A stretch of DNA of 64,000 nucleotides from Syncephalis fuscata (lineage: Eukaryota > Zoopagomycota > Zoopagomycetes > Zoopagales > Piptocephalidaceae): assembly GCA_025786725.1 (NCBI GenBank), contig JAHLTZ010000008.1, positions 186,001-250,000 of the forward strand. The letters run 5' to 3'. The stretch's first letter is position 1. The number at the start of each line of letters is the position of its first letter. This document shows, one piece after another, positions 48,032 through 58,041 of this stretch. The notes beneath the pieces were generated by a model that was not told the origin of the DNA, made no database searches, and saw nothing but the letters and a program-made list of their open reading frames with translations. A program made the position numbers and the translations under genes.

Positions 48032-48265
48032 AAGCATTATGTGCCAACATTTGCGCTAAGCATTATGTGCCAACATTTGCGCTAAGCATTATGTGTCAGC
48101 ATTTGCGCTAAGCATTATGTGTCAGCATTTGCGCTAAGCATTATGTGTCAGCATTTGCGCTAAGCATTATGTGTCAGCATTTGCGCTAAGCATTATGTGT
48201 CAGCATTTGCGCTAAGCATTATGTGTCAGCATTTGCGCTAAGCATTATGTGCCAGCATTTGCGCT
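48032..48265 (+). repeat. 26-bp tandem repeat, nine copies
   Basis: Nine head-to-tail 26-bp units containing 'aagcattatg' and 'catttgcgct', plus a partial tenth. Units 1-2 read gtgccaac, units 3-8 gtgtcagc and unit 9 gtgccagc at the variable core, so the central units are the youngest. No open frame is maintained (26 is not a multiple of three). Confidence 0.97.
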
Positions 48266-49218
48266 AAGCATTTGCTTTTTTAACAACATTCGCGTAAATA
48301 ATTACATATCCGCTTTATTGAACATGAAACTAAATGCTGAATAGTATCGATCATTAAAATATTCATTATTGTATGTTCATTATCTAGTACGCATATATCA
48401 TCATTACAATACTATGTTATTACTGTTTACGCTGTTTTATTTCTAGCTTTCTTCTCTATTTGCATACTCATTAATCCATCATGTTTCTATTTTGCTTGAA
48501 CTTGTTATTACTGTGGATATCCATTGATCTGCCCTACTAGCATCAAAGTCATAGCCACATAGCCAATTTGCATTAACTGATTTGTTTATCAAATAATAGC
48601 ACGGTACATATATGCATGAGCAAATAAACGTAATGATTCAAATTTATTAGTAACCAAGCTAGTATTAAACAAATAACAATTTCAAATAACTTGTTGATAC
48701 TATACAATATAATGATATGAAGCAGAATAAATGTACGATAGACAGGTATAAATAACGCTGTTGAAACTATAACACAAATAATGCAATGAGTGGAATGAGT
48801 AGAGTGTATTGGAACATATAAACAATAGGATGTGTCCAGTGTAATATAGAATGATATATAGTGGTGTGGAATAGAATGGGAATGATATAGATAAGTCGTG
48901 GATATATGCATACTGGATAACGAATCTATGATGACGAGTATTTGATGATTGATGTCATTCACCGCCCATCATCATGTTCAATAGGTTGGATGTTATTAGC
49001 TGTTAGTCATTTGATCACCAAAAAAGCAATAAGTGTGATGATGTGACGATTAAATGAAACTCACCACTTGTCCCCATGTTCAATAGATTGAATGTGCAGT
49101 GCAATGCGCGAATGTTATTAAATCTAGTCATATGGCCATTAAATCATATAAATGTTAATGAATTGTGGATAGAAAATAAATAAATAAAATATTTTTATTA
49201 CAATTCGCAATTGCCAAT
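48266..49218. other. Repeat-family copies, no gene
   Basis: Contains a plus-oriented copy (48310-48410) and an inverted copy (about 48570-48990) of the dispersed family. The minus-strand frame 48573-48962 begins NDINHQILVIIDSLSSMHIS and the plus-strand frame at 53260 begins with NDINHQILVIVDFLSSIYIS. The likeness is at DNA level and the frames are AT-driven, so I treat them as repeat rather than genes. Confidence 0.5.
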
Positions 49219-50805
49219 TCAAACAAGTTTGTTCATAGTCCAAATAGCAATGTCCTTGTTAGATACCTTGACCAGCGTGTTCATATTTACTCTAACTTCG
49301 CCAGAAGTATCTTCTGCAGCAATCCAGCCAAACTCAGAAGTATTGTCTAGATTAACTGTATAGAATCCACCAGAAGGATGCTGAGCAATCCAGAATTGGT
49401 TAAGAACATATCCTGTATGAATCAAAGCACTTGCAACTCTGGTATTAAATATTGTTTGTTTTGTTTCCATATTAATTAGCGTTAGGTTAGTATCATCAAG
49501 AGTAACAATACAGTTATTTCTTATCGAAACAGTAGGTAGTTCATTGGAAAAAGTGCCCGAATAATGAACATATGATGAATATATATCATGAATAAAAAAC
49601 ACATTTTTCTGTTTAGCGCTATGGCTTTTGTTACTTTGTCCAAAAGAAAATTTGCGTATTCCGGAAGCATTGCTATTATTAGTTGTATTCAGTAATGCAT
49701 TGTTTTCTGTATGATTTGTTTTCATGGATAAGGCCACTTGCCAGACCATTATAAAACTTTCGGTTAAAAAGCGCGATTGACGTGCACTGTATTTGCTAGT
49801 TTCCAGTGGTATGGATACATGTCTTTGTTCATTAATGGTACGTACATCAAGTATACTCGATTGTAGTATATCCCAGCTATGAGATGCAGATCCAAACTGC
49901 GTGCCAACACATAACGTACCCGCATACACTTGGCATGTAGTCTTGGTTGTATTGATAATTGAATAAGTATTCCACGCTGCCTCAGTTTTCACCGGTATTG
50001 GTATATTTTGTTCGAGATTTAATACATTAATTGAATATGATTCGGTGGATACTACAGGCTCTTTCAATAGCAACCATTGATCGTGCAAGTCTACAATTTC
50101 TGTTGCGCCCTGATTGTACAAGAGCTCTTTTTTCTCTATTTGGCTAGGCTGTGTGAAATCCCAGTAGAACATAAAATCTTTAGCTACATCGGTGTTGTTG
50201 CTGCTAGCCGATCTTCCAGGGCCAGTTATTACAATAAATTTTCTGTTTAGCATACCCTTAATTAAACTATGTGTTTGTTGTGAAAAATTAGCAGACAAAT
50301 CTGATATTAATAAAAGTTTTGGTGTGGGCCAATGTGCAGCAAAGTAGAGTGTATTTGTATTAGTTAAAATAAGTGTTCCCCATATATTACTGTCAAGAAT
50401 ACGGGTAGTTATTTGTAGATCATCATAACCTGAAGCATCTAAGATACTAAGTGTTGTACAATTGCTAATGCCATACTGCCAATTCTTTGCCAAACTAAAT
50501 TGAGCAATATAGTGCTTTAGCCAATTGCTATTATTTTGTAGATTAGCAATACTATAGTCTGATACATTCTTCTTCTTCTTTTCTAAAACGTTGTTATGCC
50601 ACTCTATCCAGTCGCGTGTCTCAGTGCCATTGTAGAACCGGCTATAGAACCAGCGTTTCCAATCAATGTCTTTTTCTTCAGCAGCACTGAAGATATTATA
50701 AAAAGCAGTAAGAAAAGGAAGCAGTGATTCATCGTCCAAATAAAAGGCTACTTTCCAAAGTATCTTAGCAGGAAGACAGCATGTTGTAGAAAGTAAACGA
50801 GTCAT
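49219..50805 (-). CDS. F-box-like protein, 528 residues
   Basis: A single-exon frame. The N-terminus resembles an F-box: CCLPAKILWKVAFYLDDESL then LPFLTAFYNIF and DIDWKRWFYSRF (about residues 8-55), with the leading L-P-x-x-I-L and a Trp near the end. F-box proteins recruit targets to SCF ubiquitin ligases through Skp1. The remaining about 450 residues show repeated beta-strand-like segments (ILTNTNTLYFAAHWPTPKLL, VWQVALSMK, VTLDDTNLTLINMETKQTIF), perhaps a WD/Kelch-like propeller, but no clear repeat signature. It is intronless and AT-rich, and sits in the repeat-rich stretch. Lineage-expanded F-box families are common in fungi. Fold of the C-terminal part is inference. Confidence 0.6.
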   Translation of the reverse strand: MTRLLSTTCCLPAKILWKVAFYLDDESLLPFLTAFYNIFSAAEEKDIDWKRWFYSRFYNGTETRDWIEWHNNVLEKKKKNVSDYSIANLQNNSNWLKHYIAQFSLAKNWQYGISNCTTLSILDASGYDDLQITTRILDSNIWGTLILTNTNTLYFAAHWPTPKLLLISDLSANFSQQTHSLIKGMLNRKFIVITGPGRSASSNNTDVAKDFMFYWDFTQPSQIEKKELLYNQGATEIVDLHDQWLLLKEPVVSTESYSINVLNLEQNIPIPVKTEAAWNTYSIINTTKTTCQVYAGTLCVGTQFGSASHSWDILQSSILDVRTINEQRHVSIPLETSKYSARQSRFLTESFIMVWQVALSMKTNHTENNALLNTTNNSNASGIRKFSFGQSNKSHSAKQKNVFFIHDIYSSYVHYSGTFSNELPTVSIRNNCIVTLDDTNLTLINMETKQTIFNTRVASALIHTGYVLNQFWIAQHPSGGFYTVNLDNTSEFGWIAAEDTSGEVRVNMNTLVKVSNKDIAIWTMNKLV

Positions 50806-51169
50806 TTTAACAAAAAATGAATAAGCACAAGGAACGATAGAATTGTAATTTAATGCTCAAATTTTTTTAATTATTTTTATAAAAAATTGATTGTGTACCA
50901 GAAAGGCCTTTCAGTTTCACTTATTATTGCCCTATTTGGCACTATGATTGATTTGACCGTATTGATTATAGCACATGCCCACGCAAAACGGGTATTCTTT
51001 TACTCGATAGCTTTAGTCAAAATGGATAACAAGCCTTTAATCTAATGCTATCAAATTGGTATATACACACAAAACAAGCTAGAAATGACACATAATATAA
51101 AAGTAGTGTTTTATTTACAATGCAATAACATCGTTGCAACGTATTTTATAATATTAGATGTTTATTGTA
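50806..51169. other. Intergenic region
   Basis: Upstream of the F-box-like gene; AT-rich, nothing recognised. Confidence 0.4.
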
Positions 51170-51368
51170 CTAATGACTACAACCATAAATCCACATACCA
51201 TCAGTTTTATCGCATGCTCCGTTAAACTCCATTTGCCTTTTATTATATGGGACCTTCTTAACTTCACGCAGTAATTTGCCATTAGCATCTTCAAGAAACA
51301 TGAAATAGCAACAGGTGCGTAGCATAGCTAAAATATCGCCACGGCGAACATCATCAAGAATAACTTGC
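51170..51368 (-). CDS. Last exon of an unrecognised small protein
   Basis: An exon beginning after an acceptor (atgcag, 51374-51369) reads QVILDDVRRGDILAML, CCYFMFLEDANGKLLREV, KKVPYNKRQMEFNGACDKTD and GMWIYGCSH, then a stop at 51170. The composition is protein-like and Cys-containing. An upstream exon near 51454-51420 (VKCHVYTVYPAK) would join in sense but with a one-base phase conflict at the donor gtaacg, like the other frame breaks in the window. The family is not recognised. It may be a real small gene or a fragment. Confidence 0.4.
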
Positions 51369-52511
51369 CTGCATAACTAATAGTGCAAGTATATCTATTT
51401 TAAATTATTTGATTCGTTACTTATTTGGCCGGATAAACGGTATACACATGGCATTTCACGCTATTCATTTCAGAAATTCAAGTGTTTATGTGCTATACAA
51501 GTATATCTAGACCATTGCCCAAGTAAGGCTGTTCTATGATATACTCGAATTTCGATTGGTATGTACATCGAGTACAATGTGAAGCAGAAACAAGAAATTC
51601 TAATATTAACGATAAATCCTGCACTGGAAATCCTGAATGATGAGTCTGGTCAACCTGTTTTTCAACCTGCTTTCATTGTTTATCCGAATGTCTTAAAACA
51701 ATCTACTTACCTTGGTTGTGGTTTATTCCTGTACCTATTCAAACTTGGGGCCAACCAATGTGTAACTATGATATCACCTTAATGTTCCTTATAGATAACT
51801 AGAATGCAGATCTTACTTAAAATAAACTGGTAATAGCATGATTGAGATTGAAACTGATCGGTTTGTTCAGACCCATCATGACATATCATTATTTAATCTT
51901 ATAATATTAATAACATATTGCAATTATTTATATTTAATAACAGTAACTATTAATTAGCCACTCCGACGTTTGATATAAAACTAGTGTAATAATAGAAATC
52001 AGTTACTCTGGGTACATGTATGATTGGCTTTTACTTGTTACAACAAGTTAGGTGTGCGTACTTTCGTCGCTAGGCCTTAGTTATGATGAATTTATTTATT
52101 TTGGGTGTATGTACGTTTGGTTTATTTGTCACAATAAATTAGGCAACATGCCATTTATCACTAGGCCTTATCTATGATGAATCCAGAATGCCATTTGTAG
52201 TAATGACACATAGGCCTACCATCTCAGCTATACATAGTTTACATTCAAGCCTTTTAGATACAATACCACGGATTGGAATATTGCTTAATGTTTAACCGGC
52301 TAATGCTAAAACAATCAAGGCGACAGACTAGCTACCTATTAGTAAAATAGATGTTAAGGTATAGCAAAGATGTATAAAAGGCGCGTTGAAATTCATATTT
52401 GCATTCCAACATTACAACACAACAACATCAGCTTCATCAACATCTAAACGCCTGCTCAGACAATAGCATTCAAATTAATCCCTACTCATTTATAAATCAA
52501 ATTTATTCATT
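51369..52511. other. Intergenic region
   Basis: The plus-strand frame at 51561-51782 is not supported. A diverged direct duplication lies at about 52015-52095 and 52105-52190 (shared 'gtatg', 'acttgttacaacaagttagg/atttgtcacaataaattagg' and 'cgctaggccttagttatgatgaa/cactaggccttatctatgatgaa' patterns). The last 150 bp, with gtataaaagg at 52371-52380, are the likely promoter (TATA box) of the secreted-protein gene. Confidence 0.5.
52371..52380 (+). promoter_or_regulatory. TATA box of the secreted protein gene
   Basis: gtataaaagg lies 132 bp upstream of the ATG at 52512. A CA-rich leader (acaacacaacaacatc) follows, as in strongly expressed fungal genes. Confidence 0.6.
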
Positions 52512-53060
52512 ATGAAATTCTCATTACCACTTACTGCTGTCTTACTGGCTTCCGCTGCTAGTCTTGTTCAGTCTGCTCCCGGTATCACCCAGCCAAGAAA
52601 TATACGTTTGTGGTGGGCCAAGAAAAGCAACCAATGCTTACAAGTAATTGGAAAGGACCCAAAACTTTATTACAATCTTGCAAGTGGATGCAATGATTCA
52701 TACTGGACTCAAACGCCGATTCCTGCCGAAAATCCAGTTCCAACTCGTAGATACTACACACTTAAAGAACGCTTTAGCAAGAGATGCTTGGCATACGATC
52801 CAAAGCCAGGTGTTGGTGGCTATGGAACTATAACCACTGCTATTTGCAATCCAAACGCGAAAAATCAGCACTGGGAATTGCCTCAAATCAATCTTGATGA
52901 CAAAACCAAAGGTGAATATAAGCTAGTGCCAAGAATTCCACGATATGGTACCGAGAAGGCTTGCGTTGGGCCTATTAGGTTTGCATTCAACGGAGCCATT
53001 GAATACAAACAATGTAACCATACTGATAGAAACGAATACTATCGTCTTGAAGTTGCTTAA
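52512..53060 (+). CDS. Secreted protein, probable beta-trefoil (ricin-B-lectin-like) fold
   Basis: 182 residues, one exon. It has a textbook signal peptide MKFSLPLTAVLLASAASLVQ with cleavage near SA|PG. The mature part has six cysteines in an approximately threefold pattern: NQCLQVIG...SGCNDSYW, KRCLAYD...AICNPNAKNQHWEL, and KACVGP...KQCNHTDRNEYYRL. Each unit has a Cys-Leu/Val start and an aromatic-Leu end, resembling the beta/gamma subdomains and the QxW motif of ricin-type trefoils. Carbohydrate binding is inferred, not seen. It has its own TATA box and leader and sits between copies of a dispersed repeat family. Confidence 0.65.
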   Translation: MKFSLPLTAVLLASAASLVQSAPGITQPRNIRLWWAKKSNQCLQVIGKDPKLYYNLASGCNDSYWTQTPIPAENPVPTRRYYTLKERFSKRCLAYDPKPGVGGYGTITTAICNPNAKNQHWELPQINLDDKTKGEYKLVPRIPRYGTEKACVGPIRFAFNGAIEYKQCNHTDRNEYYRLEVA

Positions 53061-54336
53061 TAAATGCCACTATTAATTGTTATTTTTAAACTACGTCTAC
53101 AACAAATGTACATAAATGAGACTATAAAAGTAATGAATATGCGATAAATAATAATATATTGTTTTAATTACTATTGCTATCAGTAATATTAAACCAATTC
53201 AATGCAATTGGAGATCAAATAAGCCAACTTAATAGCATACGTTCTATTGAACATGGCACTTGGCGGTGAATGACATTAACCATCAAATACTTGTTATCGT
53301 AGATTTCTTATCCAGTATTTATATATCCTCTGCCCAACTATATCATCGCTATTGTATACATATACTAATAAATATTATTATACGATGTATTAACCATATT
53401 TCATTTACATATACTATGGCGTGCTTCATTTACTCCACTTTGCGCCATATTCTCTATAACTTCAACACTACTATTTGCACTCTCCTTGCCATGTAGTCAT
53501 TCTAATATTTAGTATACCATAGTATTATACAATAGCCACATACCACCTAGCAAAGCTAGCGCCAGTGCAATGATAGTGATGATATTTCCACTCATCTCTA
53601 CATAGCACAGACTATATGCACCACACTTACTCATATTCTAGTACTTTCATTACTTTACCCACTACACTTTTCTTTCTATTTCTTATTTACTTGCAATCTG
53701 TATTCTTTATTCTTTACAATCCACAAATAATTATAATGGTAAGTAGACCCCACTATATGCACGTCACGCTTGAGTCTGTCTTTTCTTTCTTTCATATTGC
53801 TTGTTTGTTGTTTTGCTGTAATCCCAGTGAATACTATCTCATTATTTACAGTATACAGTCTGTATGTATGCTAGTCATCTATACTGTATGCATTCTTATT
53901 GTTGCCTATGTATGTCTCCTAATACAATGCATTGCTCTATTACCTGCTACAGCATTGAATAACAATATGTATACATGCACAATATATGCATATGCTATTT
54001 TTACTATTGGGTAGTATTCATATTCTATAGCGGTATGTAGACTGCGCCACACTACTCGCCAATGTTCTTATTGCTATATGCTGACTCATTGCTATGGATC
54101 TTTTATTGCATTGTGTTGATATTGGTAGTAACTATAATAGCAACAGCTATACTGGTAGATTACATCTATCTGTTTATATGTACATTATCTATGCTTGTTG
54201 TTATTGTTATGTGTATGCATTTTATTTGGTGTGTGGTGGGATATTTGGGACGTATATGTGGCCAAACGGCAACATTTGTAGTATATTTTACGTAAATTAA
54301 AATTACGAATGACTTGTAAACAACTGCCTCCACTCT
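53061..54336. other. Repeat-family copy and AT-rich region
   Basis: 53225-53500 is a plus-oriented copy of the family also present at 47.3, 48.3 and 48.6-49.0 kb. The long hydrophobic frames at 53616-54014 and 54062-54295 are Ile/Tyr/Leu/Cys-rich translations of AT-rich DNA with no motif, and are not called as genes. Confidence 0.5.
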
Positions 54337-54454
54337 AACTACGTTCATTGCGCCTAGAAAGCACCGGATCCCGTCCGATCTCCGAAGTTAAGTTAGGCCG
54401 CGCTTCTGTAGTACTGCGGTGGGGGACCACGCGGGAATGAGAAGTAATGTAGTT
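54337..54454 (+). rRNA. 5S ribosomal RNA
   Basis: Recognised from the conserved core 'gaaagcaccggatcccgtcc' followed by 'gatctccgaagttaag', then 'gtagtactgcggtgggggac' and 'ccacgcgggaat'. The ends form helix I: aactacgtt at 54337 pairs with aatgtagtt at 54446-54454. The length of 118 nt is normal. The internal control region (A box around agttaag, C box around gtagtac...gcgggaat) is intact. It is a lone, dispersed 5S gene on the plus strand with no strong T-run terminator directly after it. Confidence 0.93.
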
Positions 54455-54460
54455 TCAGTA

Positions 54461-54533
54461 TGCGTAGTTGGTTTAGTGGTATAATTACCGCCTGCCACGC
54501 GGTAGACCGGGGTTCGATTCCCCGACTACGCAA
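54461..54533 (+). tRNA. tRNA-Gly (anticodon GCC)
   Basis: A full cloverleaf. The acceptor stem is tgcgtag/ctacgca with discriminator A. The A box is in gttggtttagtggtataatt. The anticodon loop is cctGCCacg in the stem taccg/cggta. The B box is ggttcgattcc in the T arm. No intron, no encoded CCA. It starts 6 nt after the 5S rRNA gene. Two short T-runs (cctttt, gctttt) follow within 15 nt and probably terminate Pol III. Confidence 0.96.
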
Positions 54534-54881
54534 TCCTTTTGCTTTTGCTGCGCCTGGAAGGTCACGTGACCTATTTAGTAAAAACTGCATACGCGAGCTA
54601 TATACGATGCTTGGTGTTGTTTTTACTATGTTCAGTAGCGATAATTGGTGAGTAGACAAAAGTACAATATTTATTTGACTAAATTGTCATAATTGATTGT
54701 ATAAAAAAGTAACAGATATTTGATTAATTTTATTTGTATGTATATTATTATTACAATAAATATGCTGTTTCAAGTGCATTATAGAAAGTAAATAAAATCA
54801 TTTGGTTTAAATATATAACATACACATTAATCCAATATATGACTATGTAAATTGTTTTAATTAGTGTTCAAAACAATAGTT
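54534..54881. other. Intergenic region after tRNA-Gly
   Basis: Contains the probable Pol III terminator just after the tRNA, an imperfect palindrome (ggtcacgtgacc, 54558-54569) and the AT-rich 3' flank of the acyl-CoA dehydrogenase gene. No gene. Confidence 0.45.
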
Positions 54882-56975
54882 CTATTTTGAACCAAACTCT
54901 TTGTTAAATTCACGGCCAATCAGCATACGACGGATCTCACTGGTACCAGCACCGATCTCATACAGCTTAGCATCGCGTAAAATGCGGCCGGTATCAAAAT
55001 CATTAATGTAGCCATTACCACCTAAAGAATTATATAAGTATAGTATACAGACGTGATAAATAGACCTACCTAAACATTGGATAGCATCTAGTGCAACTTC
55101 AGTGGCACGTTCAGCAGCATATAAAATGGCACCGGCACAATCCTAATTTATATAAAATTGTAAATTATTGTTATTATTGTTGTCCATTACACTGGTATGT
55201 ATATACCTTATTGCTAATGTGGCCATTATCACAGGCACGGGCAACTGCGTATGTATAGGCTCGTGATGCACTTAGCTTGTATACATGTCTGCAAGCTTTC
55301 CTTGCAATAGCTAACCAAATGATAAAAGTCAACTAACTATCAATAATATATTACTAAACATACCTGGAATTCGCCAATGGCTTGACCAAACTGTTTACGC
55401 TCGTGTACATATTTGACTGTAATATCAAGGCTAGACTGCATTAGACTAGTTGTATCCAATAAAAATGTTAGCTGTGCCCTTCAAATAACATATGCGCTTA
55501 CCCAATTGGTCCGGCCGACAACACCAAACGTTCTAGATCCAGTCCGCTCATCAATACGTACACGCCCTTTCCTTCTTGGCCAAGTATGTTTTCAGCTAAT
55601 TAAGTATATAGCCAATTAGCAAGTGATTAGTCCGTGTATTTTGTAACTTACCAGGCACTACACAATTCTCAAACACCAATTCGCAAGTATTGGAGCCTCG
55701 CATTCCAAGTTTATCAAGTTTCTGAGATGTACTAAAGCCTTTCATGCCCTATTAATGTCAATCAATTGATACGTCTATAGTTATCAGTGCCAAACTGCTA
55801 ACCTTTTCTACAAGGAAAGCTGTAATACCACGTGGGCCAGCACTTGGATCAGTCTTGGCATAAACTACAAGCACATCGGCATCTGGGCCATTGGTAATCC
55901 ACATCTTTGTACCATTTAATATGTAATTGTCACCTATAATAATAATAATAATAATGATAATAATATTAATAATGTCAGTCGACAATATTATAATATACAA
56001 ATAGTTATTAATAATTACCATCACGCTTTGCCTTTAATCGCATAGAGACAACATCAGAGCCAGATGTAGCCTCGCTCATTGCTAGTGCACCAACATGTTC
56101 ACCAGTAATCAACTTCAAATGTATTAATAATAGTTAATAAATTACAAATCTAACTACCTTTGGTAAATACTTTCCTTTTGTGCATCATTGGCATTACGAA
56201 CAATTTGATTGACACACAGATTCGAGTGTGCACCATAACTAAGTCCAACTGATCCAGAGGCACGAGACAACTCTTCCATGGCAATGACATGATACATGTA
56301 TCCCATGCCCATACCACCATATTTCTCTAATAATATGAAGTAATGAATACACGTGGCATCATTAAGTCATATAGCCATAAAGATGGATGATTAACTTACC
56401 TGGTGCAGTAATACCAAGTAAGCCCATATCACCCATTTTACGCCACATATCCTATTATTATCATTGTTATGGTTGGAAGGTATTTAATCATGCACAATCT
56501 ACGACTAAACAATTACCATAGGAAATTGGTTCTCCTTATCAATAGCTAAGGCGCGTGGTGCTAATTCACGCTGAGCAAATGCGTTCACTGCCGTTTGAAA
56601 CTAACAGAGAGAGATATATATACATATCAATATGTTGATATGTTAGTATTAAATACAGTAAGGTATTGTGTATTTGTAACTTACATCAGACTGTTCCTCA
56701 GTAAGACCAGCCACATAAGCATTATATGTGCTTGTTGCCATAGTGGCGCGGAACGATGACTAGTCCATTAAGTAATAAGTATATAATGGCGTAATTGCCT
56801 AGTTTAATAACAACGCCTACCTGTACAGCCAGTCGGCGAAGAATAGAAGGTGACGGCCGAAGATACGTGCTAGAGACATTGCTAGAGCTTGTTGGCTTGG
56901 TTAAAAGTTGATTGAACAAACGAGGTGTGGGAAAAAGAAACAAGGCCTACTTGTTGACAACATTAATAAAGCCAT
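54882..56975 (-). CDS. IVD: Isovaleryl-CoA dehydrogenase, mitochondrial
   Basis: An FAD enzyme of leucine breakdown that oxidises isovaleryl-CoA to 3-methylcrotonyl-CoA. The N-terminus is an Arg/Ser/Leu-rich presequence without acidic residues ([27 protein letters not shown]). Domain markers in order: [40 protein letters not shown] and [17 protein letters not shown], which is the IVD signature; the catalytic-Glu segment [14 protein letters not shown]; and the end [20 protein letters not shown] then EFNKEFGSK. About twelve short introns. The likely ATG (56975) and presequence are linked by a -1 break in an A5 run (56932-56936 on the plus strand). Catalytic Glu and FAD-binding segments are intact. 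Confidence 0.9.
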
Positions 56976-57247
56976 GCTTGCTAACAATAAAACTGCAACA
57001 TTAAATTACTATATAAATAATAATATTATATGTATAAGATTTATAATATTGTACAAGTTATCTTTCAATACATCAAGTATTTCAGGCAAGTAACGTTTTA
57101 ATTAATTAATTAGTTGTTATTAATAAATAGTGTTAAATACTAATAGATTTAATCACTTTTATCATTATTATTAATTAATAAACGTAATTAATAAACAATT
57201 AAGTAATCTACAGTTGCTTTAATGTTAGCTTTTATTTATTAAAGTGT

Positions 57248-58041
57248 TTAAAGCTCGTCTCTAGCTTCATCTTCATCTTCAACTTCCTTCTCTTCTTCCT
57301 CTTCCTTCTCTTCATCTTCCTTTTCGATATCAGCCTCGGCCACTGGCGTATCATCTGATTTCTCAGCATCAGCATCAGCATCCAAATCTTCAGCTGCTGT
57401 CTTGTCATCCTGAGGCTTATTACCAGCCTCGGCAAATCCTTTGTACATTTCCTCGGCCATATCTCTTGGGAACATGGCAAAGATCTTTTCAATATCTTCC
57501 TTATTAAGATTGGCAGTTGATTCATCTTTTGGCAATGAATCAGCAATTTGTGCATACATTTCATCTGTAAGCTTAAATGGCTCTTCATCAGCCTTGGGTG
57601 CTTCTGTATTTATATCATTTGTAGATTCATCTTCTGTCTCTTTCTCTTCGTCTTCAGCTTCCTTCTCTTCCTTCTCTTCTGTCTTCACATCTTTTTCTTC
57701 TTCCTCTTTAGTTTCTTCCTCTTCTTCTTTGTCTCTCCCTTTACGGGTACATCTGCATTTTCCAATACAGTATCAATAAAATCTCTCTTTTCGGCACAGC
57801 CTAGACAATTAACATCGCGTTCTGTCAAAAACTGTTTTAGCTTTTTAATTGGCCATTTTGACACTTCTTCTTGCGTAAGAGAAGCAGTTGGTTTGGTTTC
57901 GGTCTCTAATCATTCAAAAACACCAATAAACAAGTTAGCACTAGTTGCAAACACAGTCTAGCACTTCTTACCTGTTGCCGACGCAGTAGACAGCACAAAA
58001 GCGGCTGCTACAAGTGTAATGATTAACGTGCGCTTTAGCAT
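57248..58041 (-). CDS. ER-resident MANF/SAP-like protein with RDEL signal
   Basis: Exon 1 (58041 to about 57972) encodes a signal peptide MLKRTLIITLVAAAFVLSTA. After a 66-nt intron comes SLTQEEVSKWPIKKLKQFLT and ERDVNCLGCAEKRDFIDTVL. This helix-loop-helix with a CxxC matches the C-terminal SAP-like domain of MANF/CDNF (animal pattern K-x-L-x-x-x-L-x-x-x-x-x-x-C-x-x-C-x-E-K). The rest is a long Glu/Lys/Asp-rich tail that may bind Ca2+. The C-terminus is EARDEL, a clear ER-retrieval signal. A -1 frame break at about 57715-57735 (poly-purine run) separates the domain from the tail. ER folding or stress role is inferred from family and location signals. Confidence 0.7.

Noticed and set aside
48032-48265. 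Considered as a CRISPR-like array
   Set aside because: Units are directly contiguous without spacers and the genome is eukaryotic; it is a minisatellite.
48573-48962. 129-codon minus-strand frame sharing NDINHQILVI with a frame at 53260
   Set aside because: The similarity is explained by a shared DNA repeat that decays quickly outside the first 25 codons; no evidence of selection on protein.
51561-51782. 73-codon plus-strand frame
   Set aside because: No motif; lies beside a minus-strand exon with better coding character.
53616-54295. Long hydrophobic open frames (132 and 77 codons)
   Set aside because: Ile/Tyr/Leu/Cys-rich translations of AT-rich DNA, no start context and no conserved pattern; likely chance.
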